Origin: Cellulomonas sp.
GTDB taxonomy: Bacteria; Actinomycetota; Actinomycetes; Actinomycetales; Cellulomonadaceae
NCBI RefSeq assembly: GCF_015234515.1
Contig: NZ_JADGMY010000011.1
Span: forward strand, 62,001-126,000
Direction of reading: 5' to 3'
Length of the DNA: 64,000 bases
Positions 24,616-34,272 of the stretch are shown piece after piece. The stretch's first letter is position 1; every line of letters begins with the position of its first letter. The notes below the pieces were generated by a model. The model worked only from the letters and a program-made list of their open reading frames with translations. It ran no database searches and was not told the origin of the DNA. A program made the position numbers and the translations under genes.

Positions 24616-25538
24616 GCCGCATCGCGGAGTCGCTGTTCTGGATCGGGCGGTACGTCGAGCGCGCCGACGACACGGCCCGCCTGCTCGACGTGCACGTGCA
24701 GATCCTGCTCGAGGACCCCTGGGCGGAGGAGGACCTCGCGTGCCGGTCCCTGCTGTCCGTCATGGACCGTCCCGACCCGCCCGCCGACCTTGACGTCGGG
24801 CGCGAGCACGTGCTGGACGTCCTCGGTTACGACCGGTTCTCCCCGTCCTCGATCGCGGGGGCCCTCGTCGCGGCGCGGGAGAACGCGCGGCGGGCACGCG
24901 AGATCGTCTCGACCGAGCTCTGGGAGTGCCTCAACACCAGCTGGAACCAGCTGCCGTCGCAGATGCGGCCCGCACGGCCGCACGACTACTTCACGTGGGT
25001 GCGTGAGCGGGCGGCGATCGTCACCGGGATCGTGGAGTCGACGACGTCGCGCGACGACACGTGGCACTTCATGGTCCTGGGGCGGTCCATCGAACGGGCC
25101 GACATGACGGCGCGGCTGCTGACGACCCGCGCGCTGGCCGGGTCCGCCGGACCGAGCTGGGCCACGCTGCTGCGCTCGTGCGGCGCGCACGAGGCGTTCC
25201 TGCGGACCTACCGCGGCAACACGTCGGACGAGCGCGCGGCGGGCTTCCTGCTGCTCGACCGGCTGTTCCCCCGGTCGATCGTCTACTCGCTGAACCAGGC
25301 CGAGGCGTCGCTGTCCGCGCTCGAGCCGGTCGCCGACCGGACCACCATCGACGACGCGCGGCGCCACATCGGGCTCGTGCGGACGAACCTGGAGTACCGC
25401 CCGCTGCTCGAGATCGTCGACGCGCTCCCGCGCGAGATGGAGCTCGTGCAGCGGGCCTGCTCGGCGGCCTCCGACGCGATCCGCGCGCGGTACTTCCCGT
25501 CGGGTGCCGAGCTGACGTGGGTGGGGGAGGCGCTGTGA
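24609..25538 (+). CDS. Alpha-E domain protein
   Basis: 309-residue all-helical alpha-E (DUF403) protein. The N-terminus LSRIAESLFWIGRYVERADD is the family signature, with FMVLGRSIERADMTARLLT in the second half repeating the same theme, and conserved LNQAEASLSALEP near the C-terminus. Its biochemical role is unknown. It almost always occurs with the circularly permuted ATP-grasp and transglutaminase genes, as here. The GTG at 24609 overlaps the end of the ATP-grasp gene, and its own end overlaps the next start by four bases (GTGA), implying coupled translation. Confidence 0.93.
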   Translation: MLSRIAESLFWIGRYVERADDTARLLDVHVQILLEDPWAEEDLACRSLLSVMDRPDPPADLDVGREHVLDVLGYDRFSPSSIAGALVAARENARRAREIVSTELWECLNTSWNQLPSQMRPARPHDYFTWVRERAAIVTGIVESTTSRDDTWHFMVLGRSIERADMTARLLTTRALAGSAGPSWATLLRSCGAHEAFLRTYRGNTSDERAAGFLLLDRLFPRSIVYSLNQAEASLSALEPVADRTTIDDARRHIGLVRTNLEYRPLLEIVDALPREMELVQRACSAASDAIRARYFPSGAELTWVGEAL

Positions 25539-26374
25539 GCAGGCTGAGGATCGTCCACACGTCCATGTTCCGGTACACCGACCCGGTCGTGGCGTCGTAC
25601 AACGAGGCACGTATGACGCCGCTGTCCCAGGCGGGGCAGACCGTCCTGGAGTCGCGGCTCGACGTCCACCCGCAGACGTGGACGCACGACTACCGCGACT
25701 ACTGGGGCACGCAGGTCACGGCGTTCGAGGTGCTGGCTCCGCACCAGTCCCTCCTGCTGACGGCGGAGCACGTCGTCGAGGTCGTCGAGCGGCCCGCGCC
25801 CACGTCGTCGACCGGCTGGGACGTGCTGCACGGCCCCGAGGTCCGCGACCGGCTGGCCGAGCACCTCGCGGACACCAGCACGACCGAGGTGCCCGACGAC
25901 GTCGTGGAGATCGCGCGCCGCGCGGCCGACGGCCTCGAGCCGGCCGCCGCCGCCGAGGCGGTCTGCCTCGCGCTGCGCGACGAGCTGGAGTACATCCCCG
26001 GCGTCACGACCGTCCACACCCCGGCCGCCGAGGCGTGGACCAAGCGCACCGGTGTCTGCCAGGACATGGCGCACCTCGCGCTGGGGGCGCTGCGCTCGGT
26101 CGGCATCCCCGCGCGCTACGTGTCCGGGTACCTCCACCCCGACACGTCCGGCGAGATCGGCGCGACGGTCACGGGCGAGTCGCACGCGTGGGTCGAGTGG
26201 TGGGCGGGGGAGTGGACCGGGTACGACCCGACCAACCGCGTGCGCGCCGGGGAGCAGCACGTGGTGCTCGGGCGCGGGCGCTGCTACGACGACGTGCCGC
26301 CGCTGCGCGGCATCTACGCCGGCCCGCAGACCCAGGACCTCGTCGTGCAGGTGCGGATCACGCGCGAGGCGTGA
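25535..26374 (+). CDS. Transglutaminase-like cysteine protease
   Basis: 279-residue protein with an N-terminal beta domain (Bact_transglu_N: RIVHTSMFRYTDPVVASYNE) and a transglutaminase core. All three catalytic positions are visible: Cys in RTGVCQDMAH, His in GESHAWVEWW and Asp in GYDPTN. The likely role is hydrolysing or transferring amide bonds of a product made by the ATP-grasp partner. No signal peptide, so probably cytoplasmic. Its last 17 bases overlap the convergent methyltransferase gene. Confidence 0.94.
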   Translation: MSRLRIVHTSMFRYTDPVVASYNEARMTPLSQAGQTVLESRLDVHPQTWTHDYRDYWGTQVTAFEVLAPHQSLLLTAEHVVEVVERPAPTSSTGWDVLHGPEVRDRLAEHLADTSTTEVPDDVVEIARRAADGLEPAAAAEAVCLALRDELEYIPGVTTVHTPAAEAWTKRTGVCQDMAHLALGALRSVGIPARYVSGYLHPDTSGEIGATVTGESHAWVEWWAGEWTGYDPTNRVRAGEQHVVLGRGRCYDDVPPLRGIYAGPQTQDLVVQVRITREA

Positions 26375-27110
26375 GCCGGGCGGTGAGGGTGAACGACGCC
26401 GGGAGACGCTCCGGCCGATCCGTCAGCCGGCACTCACCGGTCGCGGGGTCGTAGGTCATCAGCCCGGGCAGCGCGTCCCACGGCACGCTGTCGTGCTCGT
26501 GCAGCCCGGTGACCTCCAGGCCGGCGTCCAGCACGGCCGTGACGATCTCGCCGAGGCCGTGGTTCCACTCGACCGACAGCGGTGCGGCCACGGCCTCGTC
26601 GCCGCCCGTGTAGGTCGACGTGTCGTTCCAGTGCAGCGGCTCGGGCTGCTCGAAGTAGGGCAGCTCCAGTGCCGGCGTCGCCCTGCCGGGTGCGGTGATC
26701 CAGGACTGCTGCGACCGGTCGGGGTGCTCCTCGCCGACGACCATCCCCAGGGACGCGAGCAGGACGGGGTGCGCGTCGCGGACGAACAGCCGCCCGCCCG
26801 GCCGCAGCAGACCCGCGACGGTCTGCGCCCAGCGATCGATGCTGGGCAGCCAGCACAGCGCGCCGATGCCGGTGTACACGAGGTCGAACCGTGCCGGTCC
26901 CAGCACGTCGACCGAGCTGTAGACGTCCGAGACGACGTACTCGACGTCGGTCCCCGCGCGGGCCGCCAGATCCTGCGCGGCCGCGATCGCGTCGCCCGAC
27001 AGGTCGAGGCCGGTGACCCTCGCCCCCAGCCGCGCGAGGCTCAGGGTGTCGGTCCCGAGGTGACACTGCAGGTGCACGACGTCCAGACCGTCGACGTCGA
27101 GGCGCGGCAC
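26358..27110 (-). CDS. Class I SAM-dependent methyltransferase, N-terminally short
   Basis: 250-residue Rossmann-fold methyltransferase. Motif I is [20 protein letters not shown], motif [13 protein letters not shown], then [29 protein letters not shown] and [15 protein letters not shown]. The protein begins almost at motif I, lacking the 40-60-residue helical cap usual for this group. The frame is open a little further upstream but offers no standard start before the DinB-like gene 28 bases away, so the N-terminus may be eroded or use a CTG. The substrate is unknown. Confidence 0.85.
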   Translation of the reverse strand: MPRLDVDGLDVVHLQCHLGTDTLSLARLGARVTGLDLSGDAIAAAQDLAARAGTDVEYVVSDVYSSVDVLGPARFDLVYTGIGALCWLPSIDRWAQTVAGLLRPGGRLFVRDAHPVLLASLGMVVGEEHPDRSQQSWITAPGRATPALELPYFEQPEPLHWNDTSTYTGGDEAVAAPLSVEWNHGLGEIVTAVLDAGLEVTGLHEHDSVPWDALPGLMTYDPATGECRLTDRPERLPASFTLTARLTPRA

Positions 27111-27138
27111 GCACGAGGAATCTGCGCGTACGAGCAGA

Positions 27139-27876
27139 TCAGGGAGTGAGGGAACCTCCCAGGGTCGCGAGCACCGCGGTTCGGTCGCCTGTCACCGCGA
27201 GGAGCGGGTCGTCGGGCGTCGTGCGTCCCCACAGCAGCAGGGCGAGCGAGGCGGCCGGACCGGTGACCTCGGCGACGGGCGCTGCCGGCGCGTCGTCCGC
27301 GGCGTGCACGGTCCACGTGCGGGCCGCGTCCGTCGCGACGAGCCCGACCCGCACGGGCGATGCCGCCGACCGGCCCAGCCGCACCTGGCGGGGATGCATC
27401 ACGTGCACGACCTCGTCGACCGTGTCCGCCCACAGCGCTGCCGGGACGTCCAGCGGCAGCCCGCCGGCGGTGCGCAGGTCCCACAGGTGCACGAGCGTCT
27501 CGTGGACCTGCCGCCGGTGCCAGAAGCGCACGACGCCGCTGTCGTCGAGCGTCCACGCGGGTGCGTCCGGCTCGAGGGTCTCCAGGGTGGCGCGCAGCTC
27601 GGCGGCCTGCGTCGCGTAGAGCGCGTGGAGGTCGAACGGACCCCGCCCCAGCGGGGTCTCCGGGCGGCGACGTGCCTGGCCGGCCGCCCAGTGGTGGATC
27701 CGGGCGAGGTGCACGACGAGGTGGCGCACGCGCCAGCGACCGCACGCGGCGACGGGCGCCGTCGGGTCGACCTCGTCGACCGACGCGAGGAACGCGTCCT
27801 GCAGCGCGGCGAGGGTCCGCAGATCCGGGGTCGTGAGATCGGCGGCCACCGGTGCGCCGCCCACGTCGTGCGTCAT
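27139..27876 (-). CDS. DinB/maleylpyruvate-isomerase-like, mycothiol-dependent family protein
   Basis: 245-residue protein of the actinobacterial maleylpyruvate isomerase/DinB group (TIGR03083-like). The N-terminal four-helix metal-binding domain has [16 protein letters not shown] and [16 protein letters not shown], which supply the His ligands. A C-terminal sterol-carrier-like domain follows ([20 protein letters not shown], then [13 protein letters not shown]). Members use mycothiol as cofactor or are of unknown function. The ATG at 27876 gives the normal N-terminal length. It is divergent from lepA across 162 bases in which no clear promoter was found. Confidence 0.87.
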   Translation of the reverse strand: MTHDVGGAPVAADLTTPDLRTLAALQDAFLASVDEVDPTAPVAACGRWRVRHLVVHLARIHHWAAGQARRRPETPLGRGPFDLHALYATQAAELRATLETLEPDAPAWTLDDSGVVRFWHRRQVHETLVHLWDLRTAGGLPLDVPAALWADTVDEVVHVMHPRQVRLGRSAASPVRVGLVATDAARTWTVHAADDAPAAPVAEVTGPAASLALLLWGRTTPDDPLLAVTGDRTAVLATLGGSLTP

Positions 27877-28038
27877 GGGACCATGGTGGGGTCCGCCACC
27901 GACACCCGACAGGGTGGCGTCGGCCTCCGGGCGTCGGGATCCTGCCGACCGCGCCGGACGCCCGCGGGTGCCGGCGGCGTCCAGCGCCACCGTCGCCCGA
28001 CCGTCGACCGACCCGTCCAGAAGCCGGAGAACGCCGAG

Positions 28039-29934
28039 TTGCCGATCCCGTCCGCCACCGCCGCCGAGGCGATCCGTCCCTCGGCGACCGCTCCCGAGCT
28101 GCTGCGCAACTTCTGCATCATCGCGCACATCGACCACGGCAAGTCGACGCTCGCCGACCGGATGCTGCAGCTGACGGGTGTCGTGGACGCGCGCGCCATG
28201 CGTGCGCAGTACCTCGACCGGATGGACATCGAGCGCGAGCGCGGCATCACGATCAAGTCGCAGGCCGTGCGCATGCCGTGGGGCGTCGCGGACGCTGCGG
28301 GCACCGTGCAGCCGTACGCGCTGAACATGATCGACACGCCCGGCCACGTCGACTTCACGTACGAGGTGTCGCGCTCGCTCGCCGCGTGCGAGGGCGCCGT
28401 GCTGCTCGTCGACGCCGCGCAGGGCATCGAGGCGCAGACGCTCGCGAACCTGTACCTCGCGATGGAGAACGACCTCCAGATCATCCCCGTGCTCAACAAG
28501 ATCGACCTGCCGGCGGCGCAGCCCGAGAAGTACGCCGAGGAGCTCGCGAACCTCGTCGGTGGCGACCCGGCCGACGTCCTGAAGGTCTCGGGCAAGACCG
28601 GCGTGGGCGTCGAGGCGCTCCTCGACCGGATCGTCGAGCTCGTCCCGCCGCCCGTCGGCGACGCGGACGCCCCCGCGCGCGCCATGATCTTCGACTCGGT
28701 GTACGACACCTACCGCGGCGTCGTGACCTACGTGCGCGTGATCGACGGCCGGCTCGACCCGCGCGAGAAGATCGTCATGATGTCGACCCGCGCGACGCAC
28801 GAGCTCCTCGAGATCGGCGTCACGTCGCCCGAGCCGGTGCCGACCAAGGGCCTCGGCGTCGGCGAGGTCGGGTACCTCATCACCGGGGTGAAGGACGTCC
28901 GGCAGTCGAAGGTCGGTGACACGGTCACCAACTACGCCAAGCCCGCGGCCGAGGCGCTGGGCGGCTACTCCGAGCCCAAGCCGATGGTCTTCTCCGGCCT
29001 GTACCCGATCGACGGCTCGGACTACCCGGTGCTGCGCGAGGCGCTCGACAAGCTCAAGCTCAACGACGCGGCGCTGAACTACGAGCCCGAGACGTCGGTG
29101 GCGCTCGGCTTCGGCTTCCGCGTCGGGTTCCTCGGCCTGCTGCACCTCGAGATCGTGCGCGAGCGTCTCGAGCGCGAGTTCGACCTCGACCTCATCTCGA
29201 CGGCGCCGAACGTCATCTACGACGTCACGCTCGAGGACCACACCGAGATCGTCGTCACGAACCCGAGCGAGTTCCCCGCGGGCAAGATCCGCGAGGTGCG
29301 CGAGCCGATGGTCAAGGCGACGATCCTCACGCCGAGCGAGTTCGTCGGGACGATCATGGAGCTGTGCCAGGGGCGGCGCGGCGAGCTGCAGGGCATGGAC
29401 TACCTGTCAGAGGAGCGCGTCGAGATGCGCTACGTCCTGCCGATGGCCGAGATCGTCTTCGACTTCTTCGACCACCTCAAGTCCAAGACGCGCGGGTACG
29501 CGAGCCTGGACTACGAGCCGGCGGGCGACCAGGCGGCCGACCTGGTCAAGGTCGACATCCTGCTGCAGGGCGAGCAGGTCGACGCGTTCAGCGCGATCGT
29601 CCACAAGGACAAGGCCTACGCCTACGGCGTCTCGATGACCGCGAAGCTCAAGGAGCTCATCCCGCGGCAGCAGTTCGAGGTGCCGATCCAGGCAGCCATC
29701 GGCTCACGGATCATCGCGCGCGAGACCATCCGGGCCATGCGCAAGGACGTCCTGGCCAAGTGCTACGGCGGCGACATCTCCCGCAAGCGCAAGCTGCTCG
29801 AGAAGCAGAAGGAGGGCAAGAAGCGCATGAAGACGATCGGTCGGGTCGACGTGCCGCAGGAGGCCTTCATCGCGGCGCTCTCGTCGGACGCCGCGGGCAG
29901 CAGCAAGGACGCGAAGGACGCGAAGAAGAAGTGA
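28039..29934 (+). CDS. lepA: Elongation factor 4 (back-translocating GTPase LepA)
   Basis: 631-residue ribosome-associated GTPase. G1 is AHIDHGKST, the switch region reads [12 protein letters not shown]3 is DTPGHVDF, G4 is NKID and G5 SGKTG. Later domains include [13 protein letters not shown], the EF-G-like [20 protein letters not shown] region and the LepA-specific C-terminus rich in Lys ([16 protein letters not shown]), ending with a short Ala/Lys tail. The TTG at 28039 is chosen: GGAGA lies about nine bases upstream, and the frame before it is unconserved. Confidence 0.97.
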   Translation: MPIPSATAAEAIRPSATAPELLRNFCIIAHIDHGKSTLADRMLQLTGVVDARAMRAQYLDRMDIERERGITIKSQAVRMPWGVADAAGTVQPYALNMIDTPGHVDFTYEVSRSLAACEGAVLLVDAAQGIEAQTLANLYLAMENDLQIIPVLNKIDLPAAQPEKYAEELANLVGGDPADVLKVSGKTGVGVEALLDRIVELVPPPVGDADAPARAMIFDSVYDTYRGVVTYVRVIDGRLDPREKIVMMSTRATHELLEIGVTSPEPVPTKGLGVGEVGYLITGVKDVRQSKVGDTVTNYAKPAAEALGGYSEPKPMVFSGLYPIDGSDYPVLREALDKLKLNDAALNYEPETSVALGFGFRVGFLGLLHLEIVRERLEREFDLDLISTAPNVIYDVTLEDHTEIVVTNPSEFPAGKIREVREPMVKATILTPSEFVGTIMELCQGRRGELQGMDYLSEERVEMRYVLPMAEIVFDFFDHLKSKTRGYASLDYEPAGDQAADLVKVDILLQGEQVDAFSAIVHKDKAYAYGVSMTAKLKELIPRQQFEVPIQAAIGSRIIARETIRAMRKDVLAKCYGGDISRKRKLLEKQKEGKKRMKTIGRVDVPQEAFIAALSSDAAGSSKDAKDAKKK

Positions 29935-29965
29935 CGCGGCCGTACCCGCTCGCGGGCGGCCTGCC

Positions 29966-31204
29966 GTGAGTCCCGCACTGCCGGAGGGCGACCCCGCACC
30001 GCCGGACGGCGCGCTGCCCGCCTCCGCCGCCCTCGGCGCGGACACCCGGCGCTTCGGCGTGTACCTGCACGTGCCGTTCTGCGCGGTGCGGTGCGGGTAC
30101 TGCGACTTCAACACCTACACGGCCACCGAGCTCGGGGGTGGCGCGAGCCTCGCGGAGTACGCCGGCACCGCGGCGAGCGAGATCGCGCTCGCGGACCGCG
30201 TGCTGCGCGCGGCAGGCGTGCCCCGGCGGCCCGTCGCGACGGTGTTCGTCGGCGGGGGCACCCCGACGCTGCTGCCCGTGGACGACCTCGTGCACCTCCT
30301 CGACGGGGTACGCGCCACGTGGGGGCTGGCGCCGGGCGCCGAGGTGACGACGGAGGCGAACCCCGACTCGGTGACCCCGGACGGGCTCGCACGGCTCGCC
30401 GCGGCGGGCTTCACGCGGGTGTCGTTCGGGATGCAGTCCGCGGTGCCCCACGTGCTGCGCACCCTCGAGCGGACGCACGACCCGGCGCGCGTCCCCGACG
30501 TCGTGGGCTGGGCGCGCGACGCCGGCCTGCGGGTGTCGCTCGACCTCATCTACGGCACCCCGGGGGAGTCGCTCGACGACTGGCGGCGCTCGGTGGAGGT
30601 CGCGCTGGCGACCGGAGTCGACCACGTCAGCGCCTACGCGCTCGTCGTCGAACCGGGCACGCGGATGGCCGTGCAGGTCCGCCGCGGCGAGCTGACGCTG
30701 CCGGACGACGACGACCAGGCCGCCAAGTACGAGCTGGCGGACGACCTGCTGACCGCCGCGGGGCTGAGCTGGTACGAGGTGAGCAACTGGGCGCGGACGC
30801 CGGCGGACGCGTCCCGCCACAACCTCGGGTACTGGCGTGGCGACGACTGGTGGGGGATCGGCCCCGGGGCGCACAGCCACGTCGGCGGTGTCCGGTGGTG
30901 GAACGTCAAGCACCCCCGGGCGTACGCGGACCGGTTGGCCCGCGGGCTCAGCCCGGCGGCGGGCCGCGAGCTCGTTGCCGGTGGTACCGCGACGCTCGAG
31001 CGCGTCATGCTCGGCGTGCGGATCGCGGAAGGGCTGCCGCTGGAGGACGTGCCCCCGCAGTCCCGTGCGGCCGTGGCAGCGCTGGTCGCCGACGGGCTCG
31101 TGGACGGGGCCGCCGCCGTCGGCGCCGACGGGCCGCGGCGGGTGCTGCTCACACGGCGCGGGCGGCTCCTGGCGGACACCGTCGTGCGCGCGCTCGTCGG
31201 TTGA
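29966..31204 (+). CDS. hemW: HemW, radical SAM heme chaperone
   Basis: 412-residue HemN-like radical SAM protein; HemW binds heme and delivers it to respiratory proteins rather than acting as an oxidase. The cluster motif is [14 protein letters not shown] (CxxxCxxC). Further hallmarks are [41 protein letters not shown] and the HemW C-domain with [15 protein letters not shown] sequence ([14 protein letters not shown]). It starts 31 bases after lepA, a common actinobacterial pairing. It is convergent with the DUF4870 genes. Confidence 0.94.
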   Translation: MSPALPEGDPAPPDGALPASAALGADTRRFGVYLHVPFCAVRCGYCDFNTYTATELGGGASLAEYAGTAASEIALADRVLRAAGVPRRPVATVFVGGGTPTLLPVDDLVHLLDGVRATWGLAPGAEVTTEANPDSVTPDGLARLAAAGFTRVSFGMQSAVPHVLRTLERTHDPARVPDVVGWARDAGLRVSLDLIYGTPGESLDDWRRSVEVALATGVDHVSAYALVVEPGTRMAVQVRRGELTLPDDDDQAAKYELADDLLTAAGLSWYEVSNWARTPADASRHNLGYWRGDDWWGIGPGAHSHVGGVRWWNVKHPRAYADRLARGLSPAAGRELVAGGTATLERVMLGVRIAEGLPLEDVPPQSRAAVAALVADGLVDGAAAVGADGPRRVLLTRRGRLLADTVVRALVG

Positions 31205-31219
31205 CGGGCGCCGGGCCGC

Positions 31220-31600
31220 TCAGGTCACCAGGCGCAGCGTGGCCGGGTACCGGTACCACTCCCAGCGGTTGGCGGCCACGGCCGCCAGGATGCACAGCAC
31301 GAGCCACGCGACCAGGACGCCGAAGAGCAGGAACGGCACGAGCCCGAGGGTCAGGACCCACACGACGGCGGACACCACGAGCGCGATCAGCGCCGTGATC
31401 TGGAAGTTGAGCGACTCCTTGGCGTGGTGCTCGAGGAAGGGCCCGCGGCCGCGGAACACGAGCCAGACCACCAGCGGCACGAGGAGACCGGGTCCCAGCA
31501 GGGGCAGCACGTGGACGAGGATGGCCCACGTGCGCTCCTCGTCGGGACGCAGCGGCGGTGCGGGCGGTGGCGGCGTCCACGCCGGGGGTGCGGCGCTCAC
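31220..31600 (-). CDS. DUF4870 membrane protein
   Basis: 126-residue integral membrane protein of the DUF4870 (Tic20-like) family. A Pro-rich N-terminus precedes about four hydrophobic segments. The conserved block FLEHHAKESLNFQITALI is the family marker (HAKEALNFQ pattern), and the end RWEWYRYPATLRLV is typical. It overlaps the upstream paralogue by four bases (GTGA). Function unknown. Confidence 0.9.
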   Translation of the reverse strand: MSAAPPAWTPPPPAPPLRPDEERTWAILVHVLPLLGPGLLVPLVVWLVFRGRGPFLEHHAKESLNFQITALIALVVSAVVWVLTLGLVPFLLFGVLVAWLVLCILAAVAANRWEWYRYPATLRLVT

Positions 31601-31974
31601 CGGACCAGCTCGAGGCTGACGGGGTACCGGTAGGACCCGCCGCGGTAGGTGGTGGCGGCTGCGAGGAGCGACAGGACGAGCGCCACGATCCCGACGGCGA
31701 CCTTGCCGACCCAGCCGACCACGCCGATGACGGGGAAGTGCTCGACGACGTGCAGCACGACCATCGCGATGAGGGCCGTGAGCTGGAAGTTCAGCGCCAC
31801 GCGGGCCTCACGCGCCACGGCGTGGTCCTGGTCGCGCTGCACGAGCCAGACCACCAGCGAGGCGACCCACCCGAGGAAGAGGTAGGTCAGCACGCCCCCG
31901 AGGTGCGCCACCATGGCGAGGCTGCTGCCCTGCGTGGTGCGGGCGGGCGGGATGGACCGAGGGTCGTGGGGCAC
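31597..31974 (-). CDS. DUF4870 membrane protein, tandem paralogue
   Basis: 125-residue paralogue of the following gene, with SSLAMVAHLGGVLTYLFLGW, the marker REARVALNFQLTALIAMVV and the end SYRYPVSLELV. GTG at 31974 is preceded by GGGAG at about seven bases. The two genes form a translationally coupled pair, a local tandem duplication. Function unknown. Confidence 0.88.
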   Translation of the reverse strand: MPHDPRSIPPARTTQGSSLAMVAHLGGVLTYLFLGWVASLVVWLVQRDQDHAVAREARVALNFQLTALIAMVVLHVVEHFPVIGVVGWVGKVAVGIVALVLSLLAAATTYRGGSYRYPVSLELVR

Positions 31975-32181
31975 GTGCGTCTCCCGTGGTCGTCGTGGGG
32001 TGCCGTCACGACCGCGCCGCGAGGTGCGGGCCGGTGCGCCCGTGAGCGTCGCCCGCAGCGTACCGGCGCGTGCCCGTGGCCGCGTCCCCGCACGGCGAGG
32101 CGCCTTGACACCCCGCGAGACGTTTCGCTTCGCTGACCTCGGGACGTGCCCACGTCCCGCCACGCGCCCAGGAGGCCTGCA

Positions 32182-33150
32182 ATGAGCGAGAACCCCGGCG
32201 GGACCCCGCCGCGCGACGACGACCCGAGCGTCCCGCCGCCCCCGCCCGCCTTCGGGCAGCCCTCGGGCGACGTCCCGCCCACGCCGCCGCCCGCCGAGGG
32301 TGGCTACCCGCCGCCGCCGTACGGGACACCCGGCGCCCAGCCCGGCGCGTACCCCCCGCCGGCGTACGGCGCACCCGGTGGCCAGCCGGGCTACCCGCCG
32401 CCCGCGTCGCCGTACGGGCAGCCGGGTGGCCAGCAGCCGTACGGGCAGCCGTACGCGCCGACGCCCGGCCAGGTCGACATCGGTGCCGGCTTCTCGTGGG
32501 CCTTCACCAAGTTCGGTCAGAACTGGGCGGCGTTCGTGCTGGGCGGGCTCGCCTGGTTCGTCATCATCCTGGTGGTCGGTTTCATCGGGCTGGGGCTCGT
32601 CGGCGGGGTCGCCGCCGTGACGAGCAACGCCGACGGTGTCGCCGGGACGGCCGCCGGTCTCGGTGCGTCGATCGGTATCGCGATCTTCATCGCGCTCATG
32701 GTGCTCCTGCTGGTGCTCTTCAGCGCAGCGTTCATCAAGGCGTCCCTCAAGGTGGCCGACGGGCGCCCGGTCTCGGTCGGCGACCTGTTCGACACCTCCC
32801 ACGCGGGCAGCCTGCTGCTCCTCGCCCTCATCCTCGGCGGCGTCGGGCTCGTCGCGAGCTTCATCCCGATCATCGGCCAGCTCGCGTTCGTCGTCGCAGG
32901 GTTCTTCGTGTTCTACGCGGTGGTCGCGATCATCGACCGCAACGAGGGACCGATCGACGCCATCCGGACGAGCGTCGCGCTCCAGACGCGTGACCTCGGC
33001 ACGGGCATCCTCGTGTACCTCCTCGTGGCGGTCGTCAGCTGGATCGGCACCGCGATCTGCGGCATCGGGGTGCTCGTGTCCCTGCCCGTGGGTGCCCTGC
33101 TCACGGTCTTCGCGTACCGGCGTCTGACGAGCGGCCAGATCGCCGCCTGA
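32182..33150 (+). CDS. Pro/Gly/Tyr-rich membrane protein (glycerophosphodiester-esterase-membrane-like)
   Basis: 322-residue membrane protein. The first 95 residues are low-complexity, with repeated YPPPxYG, GQPG and YGQP units, likely a flexible cytoplasmic tail. From about 97 a helical membrane domain begins (IGAGFSWAFTKFGQNWAAFV) with about five or six hydrophobic segments and the loop ALQTRDLGTGILVYLLVAVV, like the membrane domain of GdpP-associated or DUF7847-type proteins. ATG at 32182 follows AGGAGG. Strong hairpin after the gene. Function unknown. Confidence 0.85.
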   Translation: MSENPGGTPPRDDDPSVPPPPPAFGQPSGDVPPTPPPAEGGYPPPPYGTPGAQPGAYPPPAYGAPGGQPGYPPPASPYGQPGGQQPYGQPYAPTPGQVDIGAGFSWAFTKFGQNWAAFVLGGLAWFVIILVVGFIGLGLVGGVAAVTSNADGVAGTAAGLGASIGIAIFIALMVLLLVLFSAAFIKASLKVADGRPVSVGDLFDTSHAGSLLLLALILGGVGLVASFIPIIGQLAFVVAGFFVFYAVVAIIDRNEGPIDAIRTSVALQTRDLGTGILVYLLVAVVSWIGTAICGIGVLVSLPVGALLTVFAYRRLTSGQIAA

Positions 33151-33165
33151 CCCACCACGCAGCAC

Positions 33166-33194
33166 GCGGGGCCCGTCCGTCGGACGGGCCCCGC
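33166..33194. terminator. Bidirectional hairpin terminator
   Basis: A 14-base arm starting GCGGGGCCCGTCC is followed one base later by its exact reverse complement. It lies between the convergent membrane-protein and DUF3097 genes. Confidence 0.75.
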
Positions 33195-33219
33195 GTCGCG
33201 TCGTGACCTGGTGCCGGTG

Positions 33220-34089
33220 TCAGGCCGTGACGAAGTCGATGAGCTCCTCGACACGTCCCAGCAGGCTGGGCTCGAGGTCCGCGTACGACCGCACCGAGCG
33301 CAGGATCCGCTGCCAGCCGCGCGCCACGTCGGCCTGTTCGTCCGCCGGCCAGCCGAGCTCACGCAGGATCCCGCGCTTCCACTCGGTGCCGCGCTCGATC
33401 GTGGGCCACGCCTGCAGCCCCACGCGCTCGGGGCGGACGGCCTGCCAGACGTCGACGTACGGGTGGCCGAGGACGCGCACCGTGCCCGCCGGGACCGTGC
33501 GCAGCGCGTCCTGGGCCAGCCGGCTCTCCTTGGAGCCCGGGACCAGGTGGTCGACGAGCACGCCCACGCGCCGGTCGGGCGTCGGCCGGAAGTCGCGCAG
33601 CGCGTCGGCCAGGTGGTCCACGCCGTCGAGCAGCTCGACGACGACGCCCTCGACCCGCAGGTCGTCGCCCCACACCTTCTCGACGAGCTCGGCGTCGTGC
33701 TTGCCCTCCACCCAGATGCGCGAACCCCGGGCCACGCGCGCGGGTGCGTCGGGCACGGCCACCGAACCCGACGCGGTGCGCGTCGGGCGCACGGGTGCGC
33801 GGCTGGTCACCGGCGCCGTGAGGACGACCGGCTGACCGTCGACCCAGAATCCGGGACCGAGCCGGAAGGTGCGGGTCCGGCCGCGCCGGTCCTCGAGCAC
33901 GACCACGTGCAGACCGCCGGACTTCTCGACCCGTACGACCGCGCCGACCCACCCGGTCTCGACGTCCTCGACGACCAGACCGCGCTCGGCCGCCTGCTCG
34001 CGCGACGCGCGCGCGGGACGGTGGTGGGCGGGGCGGGAGGCGGCGCTGCTGCTCGAGAGCACGTCGCGGCCGTATCGGTCGGCGGTCAC
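33220..34089 (-). CDS. DUF3097 family protein
   Basis: 289-residue actinobacterial protein of the DUF3097 family, which carries a TOPRIM-like core. Visible are [20 protein letters not shown] (the E-G-x-x-D pattern), [34 protein letters not shown] and a helical C-terminus RVEELIDFV. Biochemical function unknown. GTG at 34089 follows a leaderless-type -10 on this strand. Divergent from hrcA, matching its usual location. Confidence 0.9.
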   Translation of the reverse strand: MTADRYGRDVLSSSSAASRPAHHRPARASREQAAERGLVVEDVETGWVGAVVRVEKSGGLHVVVLEDRRGRTRTFRLGPGFWVDGQPVVLTAPVTSRAPVRPTRTASGSVAVPDAPARVARGSRIWVEGKHDAELVEKVWGDDLRVEGVVVELLDGVDHLADALRDFRPTPDRRVGVLVDHLVPGSKESRLAQDALRTVPAGTVRVLGHPYVDVWQAVRPERVGLQAWPTIERGTEWKRGILRELGWPADEQADVARGWQRILRSVRSYADLEPSLLGRVEELIDFVTA

Positions 34090-34095
34090 GCGGGC

Positions 34096-34101
34096 ACTCT
34101 A
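34096..34101 (-). promoter_or_regulatory. -10 box, leaderless type (TAGAGT-N6-GTG)
   Basis: On the minus strand TAGAGT is followed by six bases and the GTG of the DUF3097 gene. Confidence 0.55.
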
Positions 34102-34166
34102 GGAGGTCGTGCGCCGTCCTCCCCGGGCGACGCGCGGTGCCGCCCCGGCTCCACCGGGGGACCGCG

Positions 34167-34172
34167 TAGAAT
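34167..34172 (+). promoter_or_regulatory. -10 box of the hrcA-dnaJ unit
   Basis: TAGAAT directly abuts and by one base overlaps the CIRCE operator, so a bound repressor would cover the transcription start. The leader to hrcA is about 95 bases. Confidence 0.6.
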
Positions 34173-34198
34173 TGGCACTCGGTCCGGGGGAGTGCTAC
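34172..34198. promoter_or_regulatory. CIRCE operator (HrcA binding site)
   Basis: TTGGCACTC-N9-GAGTGCTAC matches the CIRCE consensus TTAGCACTC-N9-GAGTGCTAA with two outer-position changes. It sits upstream of hrcA itself, so the heat-shock repressor controls its own operon. Confidence 0.93.
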
Positions 34199-34272
34199 GT
34201 CGGGCCGCCCGCGAGGTGACCACGTGCAGGTGGTCGCACGTACGGTGTGGACCCGGGGACGGAGGGAGCGAC

